Positions 43,825 through 52,594 of a DNA stretch of 64,000 nt are shown one piece after another. Numbering within the stretch: the stretch's first letter is position 1; each line of letters begins with the position of its first letter. The DNA is taken from positions 1-64,000 of the forward strand of contig JBKEDB010000042.1 of the NCBI GenBank assembly GCA_047975195.1. Direction: 5' to 3'. The position numbers and the translations under genes are program-made. Origin of the DNA: Cumulibacter sp047975195. Its GTDB lineage: Bacteria; Actinomycetota; Actinomycetes; Mycobacteriales; Antricoccaceae. The notes under the pieces are model-generated. The model did not search any database, was not told the origin of the DNA, and saw nothing but the letters and a program-made list of their open reading frames with translations.

Positions 43825-44571
43825 CTAGGCGCCGTTGGCCAGTTGGATGGCCGCGGACCCGCCGAACGCCAACGCGCCGATATCGCTGGTTACCGCCACC
43901 CAGGAAAAGCCGTGCCCGAGCATCTGCGCCGCGCGTTGCGGTGTGCCGGCGAACGCCCCCGCGTGAATCCCGGCTCGCTGACAGGCCGCCGCGATCGTCG
44001 GCAGCGGCGCACCGTCTGCGGTGTCTACCCTCATGTCCTCGATATCGCGGCCAAGTGCGATCGACAGATCGAACGGGCCGACAAAGATCATGTCCAAATC
44101 CGGTGTCGCGGCGATCGCATCGACCTGATCGAGTGCGACCTGTGATTCGACCATCACCGCGACGAACGGCTTACGACCGGAACCGGGCGCAGTGCCATAC
44201 GGTGCGCCTTGCATCGGGCCGAGGCTACGGCCGCCTCGTGGTGCGTAATGCGCCGCAGCCACGACCGCCTCAGCCTGCTCGGCGTTCTGCACCATCGGCA
44301 CGATGACGCCGTCGGCTCCGGCGTCCAACGCGCGGCCGATCAAGGCGTGGTCGTTCCACAGCGTGCGCACCAACACCGGCACCTGGTGTTTCTTGCGGAG
44401 CGCGAACGTCTCGCGGACCGCGCGGTCGTCGTAATGTCCGTGCTGGCCGTCGAGACACACCCAGTCAAACCCGGCGTTCTCCAACTGAGCCCCGAGCCGC
44501 GGCTCGCCGAGCGTTCCCCAGATGCCCGCTTTCAGCGAGCCCGTACCTGATTCGTTCGCAATGCTAGTCAT
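43825..44571 (-). CDS. HpcH/HpaI family aldolase
   Basis: A 248-residue class II pyruvate aldolase. Family features: AGIWGTLGEPRLGAQLENAGFDWVCLDGQHGHYDD (15-49) with the active-site His, PVLVRTLWNDHALIGRALDAGADGVIVPMVQNAEQA (65-100, substrate Arg), and VMVESQVALDQVDAIAATPDLDMIFVGPFDLSIALG (about 138-173), where the Glu and Asp bind the divalent metal. Members cleave 2-keto-3-deoxy sugar acids or 4-hydroxy-2-oxo acids. It is divergent from a luciferase-like gene with only 28 bases between the start codons, so both promoters overlap. Confidence 0.9.
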   Translation of the reverse strand: MTSIANESGTGSLKAGIWGTLGEPRLGAQLENAGFDWVCLDGQHGHYDDRAVRETFALRKKHQVPVLVRTLWNDHALIGRALDAGADGVIVPMVQNAEQAEAVVAAAHYAPRGGRSLGPMQGAPYGTAPGSGRKPFVAVMVESQVALDQVDAIAATPDLDMIFVGPFDLSIALGRDIEDMRVDTADGAPLPTIAAACQRAGIHAGAFAGTPQRAAQMLGHGFSWVAVTSDIGALAFGGSAAIQLANGA

Positions 44572-44586
44572 TTACCCATTCTTACC

Positions 44587-44592
44587 TAGTAT
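44587..44592 (+). promoter_or_regulatory. -10 box of leaderless luciferase-like gene
   Basis: TAGTAT ends 7 bases before the ATG at 44600 in a 28-base gap shared with the divergent aldolase gene. No Shine-Dalgarno is present. Confidence 0.5.
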
Positions 44593-44599
44593 TCGATAT

Positions 44600-45625
44600 A
44601 TGAAGATTCAGACAGGGCTGGCGAGCGAGAACATTGCCACCGCAGCTGACCGGGCGCGCAGCGCCGAGGATGCCGGATACGACGGAGTGACGATCGCTGA
44701 GGAGCGGCACGATCCGTTCCTGCCGCTGGTGCCAGCAGCGCTTGGCACTGAGCGGATCGAGATGACGACGAACATCGCAGTCGCGTTCGCGCGGTCGCCC
44801 ATGACGGTTGCGAATACGGCGTACGACCTGGCTGAGGTCTCGAAGGGACGGTTCACCCTCGGTCTCGGCTCGCAGATCAAACCGCACATCCAGAAGCGGT
44901 TCGGGATGCCGTGGTCAAAGCCGGCCGCGCGGATGCGGGAGTACTTGCTCGCGCTGCGGGCGATCTGGTCGTGCTGGCAGGACGGCGGCCGCCTTGATTA
45001 CCGCGGCGAGTTCTATCGCCACACACTGATGACGCCCAACTTCACGCCGGCCGCGCACGAATACGGGCCACCGAAGATCAAGATCGCCGCAGTCGGCCCA
45101 TTGATGACCGAGGTTGCCGGGGAGGTCTCCGACGGCATCCTGCTGCACTCGTTCACCACACCCGAGTACATCCGCCAGGTCACCGTGCCGAGCGTCGCAG
45201 CTGGTGCACAGAAGGGTGGCCGAGAATTGAAGGACGTCGAAATCTCGGCAGTGCCGATGGTCGGCGTACTCGACGACGACGAGCGGGCGCCGGAGATCAT
45301 CAGCGCCATTCGCAAGAAGTTGGCGTTCTATGGCTCGACACCTGCGTACCGTCCGGTGCTGGAACTGCACGGTTGGGGTGACCTGCAGACCGAGTTACAT
45401 CGATTGTCGCTGCAGGGCGAGTGGGATGCGATGGGCGAATTGATCGGGGACGAGCAGCTCGAGGCGATGGCGATCATCGGGTCCTCGCGCGAAGTCGCGC
45501 AGCGGCTACTGGACGATTACGACGGGTTGGCGGCGTGGGTTGGGCCGTACACACCCGGTGTCGAAGTACGTGACTTGCTCGACGTCGTCGTCGCCGAGGT
45601 CGCCAAGATCCGCGCCTCGGCATAG
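44600..45625 (+). CDS. Luciferase-like F420-dependent oxidoreductase (TIGR03617-like)
   Basis: A 341-residue luciferase-like TIM barrel. The pattern ARSAEDAGYDGVTIAEERHDPFLPLVPAALGTERIEMTTNIAVAFARSPM, read in segments from about residue 18 to 67, then VSKGRFTLGLGSQIKPHIQKRFGMPWSKPAARMREY, is that of a subgroup of probable F420-dependent enzymes in mycobacteria and relatives. Substrate unknown. The ATG at 44600 has a -10 box at leaderless distance. Divergent pairing with the HpcH aldolase suggests a joint catabolic route. Not a close relative of the 34000 enzyme, which is in a different subgroup. Confidence 0.88.
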   Translation: MKIQTGLASENIATAADRARSAEDAGYDGVTIAEERHDPFLPLVPAALGTERIEMTTNIAVAFARSPMTVANTAYDLAEVSKGRFTLGLGSQIKPHIQKRFGMPWSKPAARMREYLLALRAIWSCWQDGGRLDYRGEFYRHTLMTPNFTPAAHEYGPPKIKIAAVGPLMTEVAGEVSDGILLHSFTTPEYIRQVTVPSVAAGAQKGGRELKDVEISAVPMVGVLDDDERAPEIISAIRKKLAFYGSTPAYRPVLELHGWGDLQTELHRLSLQGEWDAMGELIGDEQLEAMAIIGSSREVAQRLLDDYDGLAAWVGPYTPGVEVRDLLDVVVAEVAKIRASA

Positions 45626-45634
45626 GTTCTGCGC

Positions 45635-45660
45635 CCCGCAGGTCCGCAGGTGACTGCGGG
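45635..45660 (+). terminator. Hairpin after the luciferase-like gene
   Basis: CCCGCAG (45635-45641) pairs with CTGCGGG (45654-45660) 9 bases after the stop. Short but well placed. Confidence 0.4.
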
Positions 45661-45776
45661 CAGTTCGTGCTGATACCGCAGCCTGAGCGGCGACTCGTCG
45701 ATGTATGCGCGACGAACAGCCGGTGGGGCTGCGTTTTCAGCACGGACACCCGTCGGCGTCCTTGAATCGCCGTACG

Positions 45777-46361
45777 CTACGAGGCTTCCAGCGCGAGCAG
45801 GACGCGCTTGGCCTCCGTGCCGCCGACGTACGCACCGAGACTGCCGTCGCTACGCACCGCACGGTGGCATGGCATCACGATTGGCAGCGGATTGCTTCGG
45901 CATGCCACCCCAACCGCGTTCGACGCTCCGGGTCTGCCCACCCCGGCAGCAACCGCCGCGTACGACGCGGTCGCGCCGTAGCCGATCGACGGGAGGTGGT
46001 CGATTACCGTGCGCTGAAACCCAGTGACGAGCTGCAGGTCAATCGGCAGTGAGATGGTGGACGCCGTTCCAGCGAAGTACGCATCGATGGCGCGGGCCGC
46101 GTGGTCCAGGCTGCTACGTGCTGGAACTGGCCTCGGATGTAACTGTTCAGACAGCGATTCGAGCACTCGCGAGAATCCCTCACGGGCGAAAGCGACACGT
46201 GCGATACCGCTCGGGGTCCGCGCGACCAGGAGGTCGCCCAGCGGACTGTCGATGATGCGATAACTGAATGCGTCGTGATGCGCGGCCAGGCGAGTAGGCG
46301 GCAGGCTGACATGCAACTCGTCGGCCAGAGCCCCGGGCGGGGCGGGTTCTCGCTCGGTCAT
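45777..46361 (-). CDS. ogt: Methylated-DNA--protein-cysteine methyltransferase
   Basis: A suicide repair protein that moves the alkyl group of O6-alkylguanine to its own Cys. The 194 residues end in the conserved DNA-binding and active-site block: GFQRTVIDHLPSIGYGATASYAAVAAGVGRP (helix-turn-helix, about 115-145), NPLPIVMPCHRAVRSDGSLGAYVGG with the acceptor Cys in PCHR near residue 168. An N-terminal RNase H-like domain precedes it, as in Ogt. GAAGGA lies 5 bases before the ATG at 46361. No ada or alkA gene is adjacent. Confidence 0.94.
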   Translation of the reverse strand: MTEREPAPPGALADELHVSLPPTRLAAHHDAFSYRIIDSPLGDLLVARTPSGIARVAFAREGFSRVLESLSEQLHPRPVPARSSLDHAARAIDAYFAGTASTISLPIDLQLVTGFQRTVIDHLPSIGYGATASYAAVAAGVGRPGASNAVGVACRSNPLPIVMPCHRAVRSDGSLGAYVGGTEAKRVLLALEAS

Positions 46362-46821
46362 GGGGTCCTTCGGGGCGGTGTGCAGGCACGCGACGAACCA
46401 CGTGTCCACCGTTCCAGAAGGGTCGTGTCCGACGATGTTGGGTTGCAGCGCGAGTACGTCCGTGCTGGTTAAGTCTGCTGATCGATGCTCCCGCGCGTCA
46501 ATGCCTCCGATGAGAAAACTCCGTAGAACTACGGATTTTCTCGTCGGCTATCGCGCACAACGGTGCCGCGGTCACCGCGTCGTGGCCGAATATCGCCGGC
46601 CCGGTGGTGACCGCGATCGCGCACCTTAACGGCTACCGGTTCGCGACGATGGTTGCGGGGCGTACACGGCGGCCCACCACCGACGGATGGCACCGCACCC
46701 GCGCATAAAACAGCCGCACCCGCACATAAACAGCAGTGGCGTCCGGATGGGGATCCGAACGCCACTGAGTAGCGCGCTGGTGCGTCCGTGGGATGTCGCG
46801 AACGCTCCGTGCTGTTGAGCC
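46362..46821. other. 460-base region without a recognised gene
   Basis: Open frames here lack credible starts or codon patterns. Present are a hairpin with A-rich and T-rich ends (46512-46542, GAGAAAA...TTTTCTC around CCGTAG/CTACGG), an imperfect 19-21 base direct repeat GCACCCGCRCATAAA near 46694-46731, and the terminator of the CoxG-like gene at 46734-46767. A frame from about 46514 to 46708 translates to a peptide-like sequence (AVTASWPNIAGPVVTAIAH) and might be a gene fragment. Confidence 0.4.
46734..46767 (-). terminator. Terminator of the CoxG-like gene
   Basis: CAGTGGCGTCCGGAT (46734-46748) pairs with ATCCGAACGCCACTG (46753-46767), 14 of 15 positions matching, around a GGGG loop. Confidence 0.75.
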
Positions 46822-47601
46822 CTACGAGTTGGACTTCTTGCCGCGACCGCGCAGCAGGAACAGCAGCAGGAAGAGGACGATTCCGCCGATCGCGATCGGC
46901 GCGGCCTTCTTGGCCACGGACCCGCCCGCGAGTTCGATCAGGTCGATCGGCTCGGCTTCGGTGGCTGGGGCCGACTTTGGCGCGGACGCCTGAGCAGCCT
47001 TCGCCTTGTCGGCGTCAGCGGTCGCGGCGGAGACCGTCGGCACCGAGCCGGTGGGGGTCTTGTCCTCGTCGCCCGAAGTTGTGGTCGCGGCGCCTTCGCC
47101 GCTGGCCTTGTCCGCAGATGCGCTAGCAGCAGCGTCCACAGCGGGCTCCGAATCGCTCTCGCCGGCGAGCTTGCTGGCGAGGCAGTCGGCGAACTGCCCG
47201 ATCAACTTGTTGCCGACGTCCACCATGACGCCTCGGCCGAACTGCGCCGGCTTCCCGGTGATGTTCAGGTCGGTGACAACCTTGACCTCGGTTGAATCGC
47301 CCTGACCGTTCAGGGTCGCGGTGACCTTCGCCGCCGCGGTGCCGTTTCCGCGAGCGTCACGCCCACGAGCGTCGATGACGGCGCGGTGGTTGGCTTCGTC
47401 CTTCTCGACGAAGGAGGCTTGACCCTTGTATGTCAGATTGATGGGGCCGAGTTTGACCTTCACCGAGCCGGTGAAGTCGTCGCCGTCCACGTTATCGACG
47501 GACGCGCCGGGCATGCAGGGCGCGATCTGTTCTACGTCCAGCAGAACAGGCCAAGCCTTCTCGACCGGGACGGGAATGGTGAATGAGTGCTCGAGCTCCA
47601 T
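46822..47601 (-). CDS. coxG: CoxG-like SRPBCC protein with C-terminal membrane anchor
   Basis: A 259-residue protein. Residues 1-150 match the CoxG/SRPBCC fold: ELEHSFTIPVPVEKAWPVLLDVEQIAPCMPGA (2-33), then GSVKVKLGPINLTYKGQA and a C-terminal helix VGNKLIGQFADCLASKL. A 75-residue Ala/Ser/Thr/Asp-rich linker follows, then a hydrophobic helix (about 233-252) and a basic end (LLRGRGKKSNS), so it is tail-anchored with its globular domain in the cytosol. CoxG recruits CO dehydrogenase to the membrane in Oligotropha. It lies downstream of coxM, after a terminator. GAGGAG precedes the ATG at 47601. Confidence 0.88.
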   Translation of the reverse strand: MELEHSFTIPVPVEKAWPVLLDVEQIAPCMPGASVDNVDGDDFTGSVKVKLGPINLTYKGQASFVEKDEANHRAVIDARGRDARGNGTAAAKVTATLNGQGDSTEVKVVTDLNITGKPAQFGRGVMVDVGNKLIGQFADCLASKLAGESDSEPAVDAAASASADKASGEGAATTTSGDEDKTPTGSVPTVSAATADADKAKAAQASAPKSAPATEAEPIDLIELAGGSVAKKAAPIAIGGIVLFLLLFLLRGRGKKSNS

Positions 47602-47778
47602 GTCACTCCTCATAGGTTGCGGGCGGCTAACTTATGGCGACCGGTTGGTGCGCCGATTGCGGTGAACGCTACGTCATCCGACCCTACGGGTCGAGCGCGA
47701 CAGAACTGCCGCTGACGGCGAAAACTCTCGTGCGGAAACCCTACGCCTCGTTGTGCGAGGAGCGGGTCTCGAACGACC

Positions 47779-47808
47779 TCCGCCGTGCTCCCGGTGGAGC
47801 ACGGCGGA
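47779..47808 (-). terminator. Terminator of the coxSLM-like operon
   Basis: TCCGCCGTGCTCC (47779-47791) and GGAGCACGGCGGA (47796-47808) form a perfect 13-bp stem with a CGGT loop, 18 bases past the coxM-like stop. It separates coxSLM from coxG. Confidence 0.85.
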
Positions 47809-47825
47809 CGTCAGTTGCCTGCTTC

Positions 47826-48680
47826 TTACAGGCCGAGCGCTGCAGACAACGCGCGACGGGTCAGCACCCGCGCCAGGTGCTCTCGATAGTCGGCCTTGGC
47901 CGACAGGTCGTCGGTCGGGCTCGTGCCTTCCGCGGCATGCTCGGCAGCGGCCGCGATGGTCTCCGCGTTGGCCGGCTTACCGACGAGGGCAGCCTCGACA
48001 CCGGCAGCACGAATCGGTACCGAACCCATGTTGGTCAATCCGACGCGGGCGTCAGTGATGTTGCCTCCCTCGACCTTCACCGCAGCAGCCGAACCGACCG
48101 TTGCCCACCCCTGCGCCATCCGGTTGAACTTCTGGTAGTTGCTCTTCAGATCACCCGAGCGCGGCAGGATGATCGCGGTGAGCACCTCGTTCTCCTCGAT
48201 CGTCGTCGTCAGATAGTCGACGAAGAATTCCGAGGCAGCGACCGTGCGACGCCCGTTCGGGCCGGCGATCTCGAACTCGGCGTTCAGCGCGACCGCCGCA
48301 GCGCCGAGGTCACCGGCGGGATCTGCGTGCGCGAGCGCTCCACCGAGCGTCCCGCGATGACGCACCTGGCGGTCTGCGACGGTCTCGGTCACCTGGTGCA
48401 GCAGCGGCAGATGCTCGGCGACGATCGGATTGTCCAAGACTTCGGCGTGGGTGACCATCGATCCGATGCGGACCTTGTCTCCCTCGGCCGAAACCTGACG
48501 CAATTCGTCAATCGCGCCGATGTCAACCACGGTGGACGGCGCTGCCAGGCGCAGCCGCAGAACCGGGATGAAGGACTGGCCACCGGCGATGACCTTGGGA
48601 TCGTCGCCGCCGTTGGCGAGCGCCTGGACGGCTTGGTCGATGGTCGACGGCCGCGTGTATTCGAACTGTGCGGGAATCAT
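47826..48680 (-). CDS. coxM: Molybdenum hydroxylase FAD-binding medium subunit (CoxM-like)
   Basis: A 284-residue FAD subunit that passes electrons from the iron-sulfur subunit to an acceptor. FAD-binding motifs: KVIAGGQSFIPVLRLRLA (29-46) and the TIGG-like RHRGTLGGALAHADPAGDL (109-127). It starts EYTRPSTIDQAVQAL, the usual N-terminus of the CoxM/xanthine dehydrogenase medium subunits, and has the C-terminal CO_deh_flav_C domain. It follows the large-subunit gene by 30 bases. Its end is marked by a perfect terminator. Confidence 0.94.
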   Translation of the reverse strand: MIPAQFEYTRPSTIDQAVQALANGGDDPKVIAGGQSFIPVLRLRLAAPSTVVDIGAIDELRQVSAEGDKVRIGSMVTHAEVLDNPIVAEHLPLLHQVTETVADRQVRHRGTLGGALAHADPAGDLGAAAVALNAEFEIAGPNGRRTVAASEFFVDYLTTTIEENEVLTAIILPRSGDLKSNYQKFNRMAQGWATVGSAAAVKVEGGNITDARVGLTNMGSVPIRAAGVEAALVGKPANAETIAAAAEHAAEGTSPTDDLSAKADYREHLARVLTRRALSAALGL

Positions 48681-48710
48681 CGAAAGGTTCTCTCTTTCTC
48701 GATTGGGGAG

Positions 48711-51086
48711 CTACGCGGCAGAGCCGTTGTGGATCGCCCGCCATACCCGTTCCGGAGTGGCCGGCATGCGGAGGTCGTTGATGCCGTACTGCCGTAGCGC
48801 ATCGACGACCGCGTTCATCACAGCGGGAGTCGACGCGATACAGCCGGCCTCACCGACGCCCTTGACCCCCAACGGGTTACTGGTTGCCACAGTGACGGTC
48901 TGGTCGGTCAAGAACGCCGGTAGGTCGGCGGCAGAAGGCAGCGTGTAGTCGACGAAGGTACCAGTGGTGAGGTTGCCATCGGCGTCGTAGATGACCTCCT
49001 CATACAGGGCCTGAGCGATGCCCTGGGCGAGACCGCCGTGTACCTGACCGTCGACGATCAGCGGGTTGACGATGTTGCCGACGTCGTCAACGCACGCGTA
49101 CTTGATCAGGCGTGCGTCGCCGGTATCGGTGTCGACCTCGATCGCAGCGAGATGCGTGCCGTGCGGGAAGGAGAAGTTCTCCGGGTCGTACGTCGCATCG
49201 CTGTCCAGGCCGAGTTCCAAGCCTTCCGGATAGTCGTGCCCGGCGAAGTTGGCGAGGGCGATCTCCTGAATCGATACGCCCTTATCAGTGCCCTTCACCT
49301 TGAACTGCCCGGCATCGAACTCAAGGTCATCTTCGGCCGCCTCAAGGAGGTGCGCGGCCAACTTCTTGGCCTTGTCCTTGACCTTGTCAGCGGCCTTCAC
49401 GATCGCGATACCACCCACGACCAGTGAGCGCGAGCCGTAGGTGTCCAGGCCCTTGTGTGAGGTCGCGGTGTCGCCGTGGATGATCTCGATGTCGTCGTAC
49501 GGCACGCCCAACTGGTCGGAGACGATCTGCGCGAACGCGGTCTCGTGTCCCTGACCATGTGCCGAGGCGCCGGTGATGACTTCGACCTTGCCGGTGGGCA
49601 GCATCCGGATGGAACTGTACTCCCAACCGCCAGCGCCGTAGTCCAACGAGCCGAGCACTCGCGACGGTGCCAGGCCACACATCTCGGTGAACGTCGAGAT
49701 GCCCAGGCCGATCTGCTTGGTTGCACCCTCAGCGCGGCGCTTGTCGCGCTCGGCCTTCACCTCGTCCCACCCGAAGAGTTCGAGTGCGCGGTCGGTTGCA
49801 GCCTCGTAGTTACCCGAGTCGTAGGTGAGCCCACACACCGTGGTGAACGGGAACTCCTCGTGCTTGATCCAGTTCTTGCGGCGCACCTTCATCGGATCCA
49901 GATCAAGTTCAACGGCCAATTCGTCGACGATCCGCTCGATTGCGTACGTCGCCTCCGGGCGACCGGCGCCGCGATACGCATCGGTAGGGGTCTTCGTGGT
50001 GAACACGCCGTGACAGGTGAAACGGTACGCCGGGATCTTGTAGATCGCCGGGAACATGAACGCGCCGAGGATCGGCACGCCAGGACCGACCAGTCGTAGG
50101 TAGGCGCCCATGTCGGCGTGCAGCTCGATGTCGAGGCCGGTGATCTGCCCGTCCTTCGTCGCCGAAATGGTGACGTCCTGGATTTGGTCTCGCCCATGGT
50201 GAGCGACCAGCAATGACTCCGAGCGGCTCTCGGTGTGCTTGACCGCACGGCCGAGACGCATCGCCACCAGGGCGGTGATCAGTTCCTCAGGCGTAACCGG
50301 GATCTTTCCGCCGAAACCACCACCGACGTCCGGCGCGATCACTCGAACCTTGTGCTCCGGAATGCCGAGAGTCATCGCGAGCATCAGGCGCAGAATGTGT
50401 GGCACCTGAGTGGAAGAGGTCAGCGTCACCCCGCCGTCAGTCGGTTCGGCGACCACGGAGCGCGGCTCCATGAATGCCGGTGCGAGCCGCTGTTGAATGA
50501 ACCGCCGCTTGAGCACGACCTCGCCGTCCGTGATCGCTTGATCGACGTTGCCGCCGGTGCCGGCGGTAGCCGAGTCGAACGCCCACGTGTAGGACTTGTT
50601 CGAGTCGGTGTTCGAATGCACGAGGGTCGCGCCGTCCTTCAGCGCCTCCTCCATGTCGAGCACGGGCGGCAGCGCTTCGTAGTCGACCTCGACCAACTCG
50701 GCCGCGTCCATCGCCTGCGCCTTGGTGCGGGCCACGACGACCGCGACGGCCTCACCGACGTGATTGACCTGGGTGACCGCCAAGGAAGGCGCTCCAGGGT
50801 TGACCATGTCGGGCGTGACCGGCCACGCGCACGGCAGGTCACCCTGAATTTCGGCGACGTCCTGCCCGGTGATCACATCGACGATGCCGGGCTTCTGCTT
50901 GGCGGCAGCGACCTCGATGCTGTTGATCCTCGCGTGCGCGATGGGGCTGCGCACGAATGACAGGTGCAGCATGCCGGTGGCGCTCTTATTGTCAGCCCAG
51001 GTGGTACGGCCGGTGACGAGGTGCTTGTCTTCGCGACGGGTCCGCGCATTGCCGATCTCGGCGGGGCGGTCGTCCACGGCGGTCAT
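48711..51086 (-). CDS. coxL: Molybdopterin-binding large subunit, form II CoxL-like
   Basis: A 791-residue molybdenum hydroxylase catalytic subunit. The active-site loop is TDAYRGAGRPE (368-378): AYRGAGR is the form II signature. Form I enzymes proven to oxidise CO have AYXCSFR with the Cys that binds copper, so CO oxidation is not supported here. Other features: GGGFGGK (255-261), AHGQGHETAFAQI (cofactor-binding Gln region) and LGVKGVGEAG near the end with the catalytic Glu. The start ATG at 51086 overlaps the coxS stop by ATGA. The real substrate may be an aldehyde, purine or N-heterocycle. Confidence 0.93.
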   Translation of the reverse strand: MTAVDDRPAEIGNARTRREDKHLVTGRTTWADNKSATGMLHLSFVRSPIAHARINSIEVAAAKQKPGIVDVITGQDVAEIQGDLPCAWPVTPDMVNPGAPSLAVTQVNHVGEAVAVVVARTKAQAMDAAELVEVDYEALPPVLDMEEALKDGATLVHSNTDSNKSYTWAFDSATAGTGGNVDQAITDGEVVLKRRFIQQRLAPAFMEPRSVVAEPTDGGVTLTSSTQVPHILRLMLAMTLGIPEHKVRVIAPDVGGGFGGKIPVTPEELITALVAMRLGRAVKHTESRSESLLVAHHGRDQIQDVTISATKDGQITGLDIELHADMGAYLRLVGPGVPILGAFMFPAIYKIPAYRFTCHGVFTTKTPTDAYRGAGRPEATYAIERIVDELAVELDLDPMKVRRKNWIKHEEFPFTTVCGLTYDSGNYEAATDRALELFGWDEVKAERDKRRAEGATKQIGLGISTFTEMCGLAPSRVLGSLDYGAGGWEYSSIRMLPTGKVEVITGASAHGQGHETAFAQIVSDQLGVPYDDIEIIHGDTATSHKGLDTYGSRSLVVGGIAIVKAADKVKDKAKKLAAHLLEAAEDDLEFDAGQFKVKGTDKGVSIQEIALANFAGHDYPEGLELGLDSDATYDPENFSFPHGTHLAAIEVDTDTGDARLIKYACVDDVGNIVNPLIVDGQVHGGLAQGIAQALYEEVIYDADGNLTTGTFVDYTLPSAADLPAFLTDQTVTVATSNPLGVKGVGEAGCIASTPAVMNAVVDALRQYGINDLRMPATPERVWRAIHNGSAA

Positions 51087-51565
51087 TGCGCCGCGCCTGC
51101 GCTCGAGGACTGCTTCGACGCAGCCGAAATGGCGGCAACGATGTTCTGGTAGCCCGTGCATCGGCAGAGGTTGCCCTCGATGCCCTCACGGATTTCCGCA
51201 TCGCTCGGGTTCGGGTTCGACTTCAGGAAGTCGATCGCGGACATGATCATCCCCGGCGTGCAGTACCCGCACTGCAATGCGTGGTTCTCGTGGAAGGCCT
51301 GCTGCATCGGGTGCAGGTTATCGCCGTCCGCGATGCCCTCGATCGTGGTGATCTCGTGACCATCGGCCTGGACGGCGAGCATCGTGCAACTCTTGATCGC
51401 CATACCGTCGAGGTGGACAGTGCAGGCGCCGCAGTTGCTCGTATCGCAGCCGACAACCGTTCCGGTCTTGCCGAGTACTTCGCGGATGTAGTGGACGAGA
51501 AGCATTCGAGGCTCCACGTCGTCCTCATTTTTTACGCCGTCTACGGTGACGCTGATCCTGGCCAT
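51083..51565 (-). CDS. coxS: [2Fe-2S] small subunit of molybdenum hydroxylase (CoxS-like)
   Basis: A 160-residue iron-sulfur protein with two [2Fe-2S] clusters. Cluster II ligands Cys40, 45, 48 and 60 lie in VGCDTSNCGACTVHLDG; cluster I ligands Cys99, 102, 134 and 136 in LQCGYCTPGMIM and NLCRCTGYQNI. It relays electrons from the molybdenum site to the FAD subunit. Gene order S-L-M is that of form II operons (form I is usually M-S-L), in agreement with the CoxL motif. AGGAG precedes the ATG at 51565 by 6 bases. The product ends in a short Ser/Ala tail. Confidence 0.95.
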   Translation of the reverse strand: MARISVTVDGVKNEDDVEPRMLLVHYIREVLGKTGTVVGCDTSNCGACTVHLDGMAIKSCTMLAVQADGHEITTIEGIADGDNLHPMQQAFHENHALQCGYCTPGMIMSAIDFLKSNPNPSDAEIREGIEGNLCRCTGYQNIVAAISAASKQSSSAGAAQ

Positions 51566-51717
51566 CTGCGCTCCTAGTGTCGAGGATTTACTTGTGTGGG
51601 TACTGCGACCCAACAACGGTCTGTGCTGAGCATATGTGGTCGGAGCCACACGGGAAACCGCAGTCTACTTATTGGTACGGCTCGGATGCTGGCCGACTCG
51701 GCGACCCACCTAAAGAA

Positions 51718-51748
51718 GCGGCGCCCCGGCAAGGTGCCGGGACGCCGC
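51718..51748 (-). terminator. Terminator of the 51760 gene
   Basis: GCGGCGCCCCGGC (51718-51730) and GCCGGGACGCCGC (51736-51748) pair at 12 of 13 positions around AAGGT, 12 bases past the stop. Confidence 0.8.
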
Positions 51749-51759
51749 GATGCGCCTTG

Positions 51760-52428
51760 TCAGGCCCAGACTGTCGTCTCCATGACGTGCTTGAGAGCTT
51801 CTCGGGAGGTGTCCACGTTCTCCGGTAAAGCGTTCACCGTGAAGAAGTAATAGGTGCCGTCGTGGATGACCGCGAATTGGGTCGAGGTGACGTCGCCGCC
51901 GTCCTGATACGTGCCGCTCTGCCAGCCGATCGTCTGCTCGCCATCGATCTCGGCGAGGTGGATGACCGAGTCCTCGGTCGTGGTGCCGAAGTTGCTGGCG
52001 AACTGGGACTTGATCTGCTCGACCACGCTCTCCAACGGGGTGCCATCGTCGTCGGCTGAGGCGACGATGATGTGTGAGGGCATGCTCGCGCTGGCGGTAT
52101 CCGTGTCGTACAACTTCACGACGCCGCTCACATCGTCGTTCACGACCTCTGCGCCGTCCGCCCAGCCCTCGGGCATGGTGTAGGTAAATGAGTCGTCGGT
52201 CGCTGAGACCAAATCCGCATCGGGTTGCGGATCTTCCGATGGGGGTGGGTCGTTCTCGCCGGAGGGATTGGTGACTTCGTTGCCGGTGCCGTCGTTACCG
52301 GCGTCCTTGGCGTCCGAGTCATTGGTGAGGACCACGATGATGGTGGCGACGGCGAGGGCGAGCAATGCCACGAGCGCCGCAATGATCGGTCCGGTCAGGA
52401 TCCGTGGTCGCTGGGCATGAGAAGACAT
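51760..52428 (-). CDS. Membrane-anchored extracytoplasmic protein, paralogue of the 52659 lipoprotein
   Basis: A 222-residue protein with a single N-terminal membrane helix (about residues 13-35, ILTGPIIAALVALLALAVATIIVVL), an acidic Pro/Asp/Asn-rich linker (36-75) and a C-terminal globular domain of about 145 residues placed outside the cell. The domain begins SFTYTMPEGWADGAEV, continues PSHIIVASADDDGTPLESVVEQI and ends VKHVMETTVWA-like LKHVMETTVWA. The same order of motifs is found in the neighbouring lipoprotein, so they are paralogues with different anchors. The fold recalls PsbP/LpqN-like domains but I cannot assign it firmly. AGGGG precedes the ATG. Confidence 0.75.
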   Translation of the reverse strand: MSSHAQRPRILTGPIIAALVALLALAVATIIVVLTNDSDAKDAGNDGTGNEVTNPSGENDPPPSEDPQPDADLVSATDDSFTYTMPEGWADGAEVVNDDVSGVVKLYDTDTASASMPSHIIVASADDDGTPLESVVEQIKSQFASNFGTTTEDSVIHLAEIDGEQTIGWQSGTYQDGGDVTSTQFAVIHDGTYYFFTVNALPENVDTSREALKHVMETTVWA

Positions 52429-52594
52429 CGAGGATCCCCTTGGTCAGATGGTTGCGTGCTCGTCGTTATGGACGCTGCATACCGTGCGAGGGTTTCATAG
52501 CCCGGTTACGGCTAGGCGACGGATGTGCCGAGTTCGAGCAATTTCTTGCCGGCGGGGTTCGCTGCACCGCATGGCGTCGGGGTGCGTGAAAAAG

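Noticed and set aside
48711..51565. CO dehydrogenase able to oxidise CO
   Set aside because: The active-site loop is AYRGAGR (form II) without the copper-binding Cys of form I; I kept only the cox-like family names.
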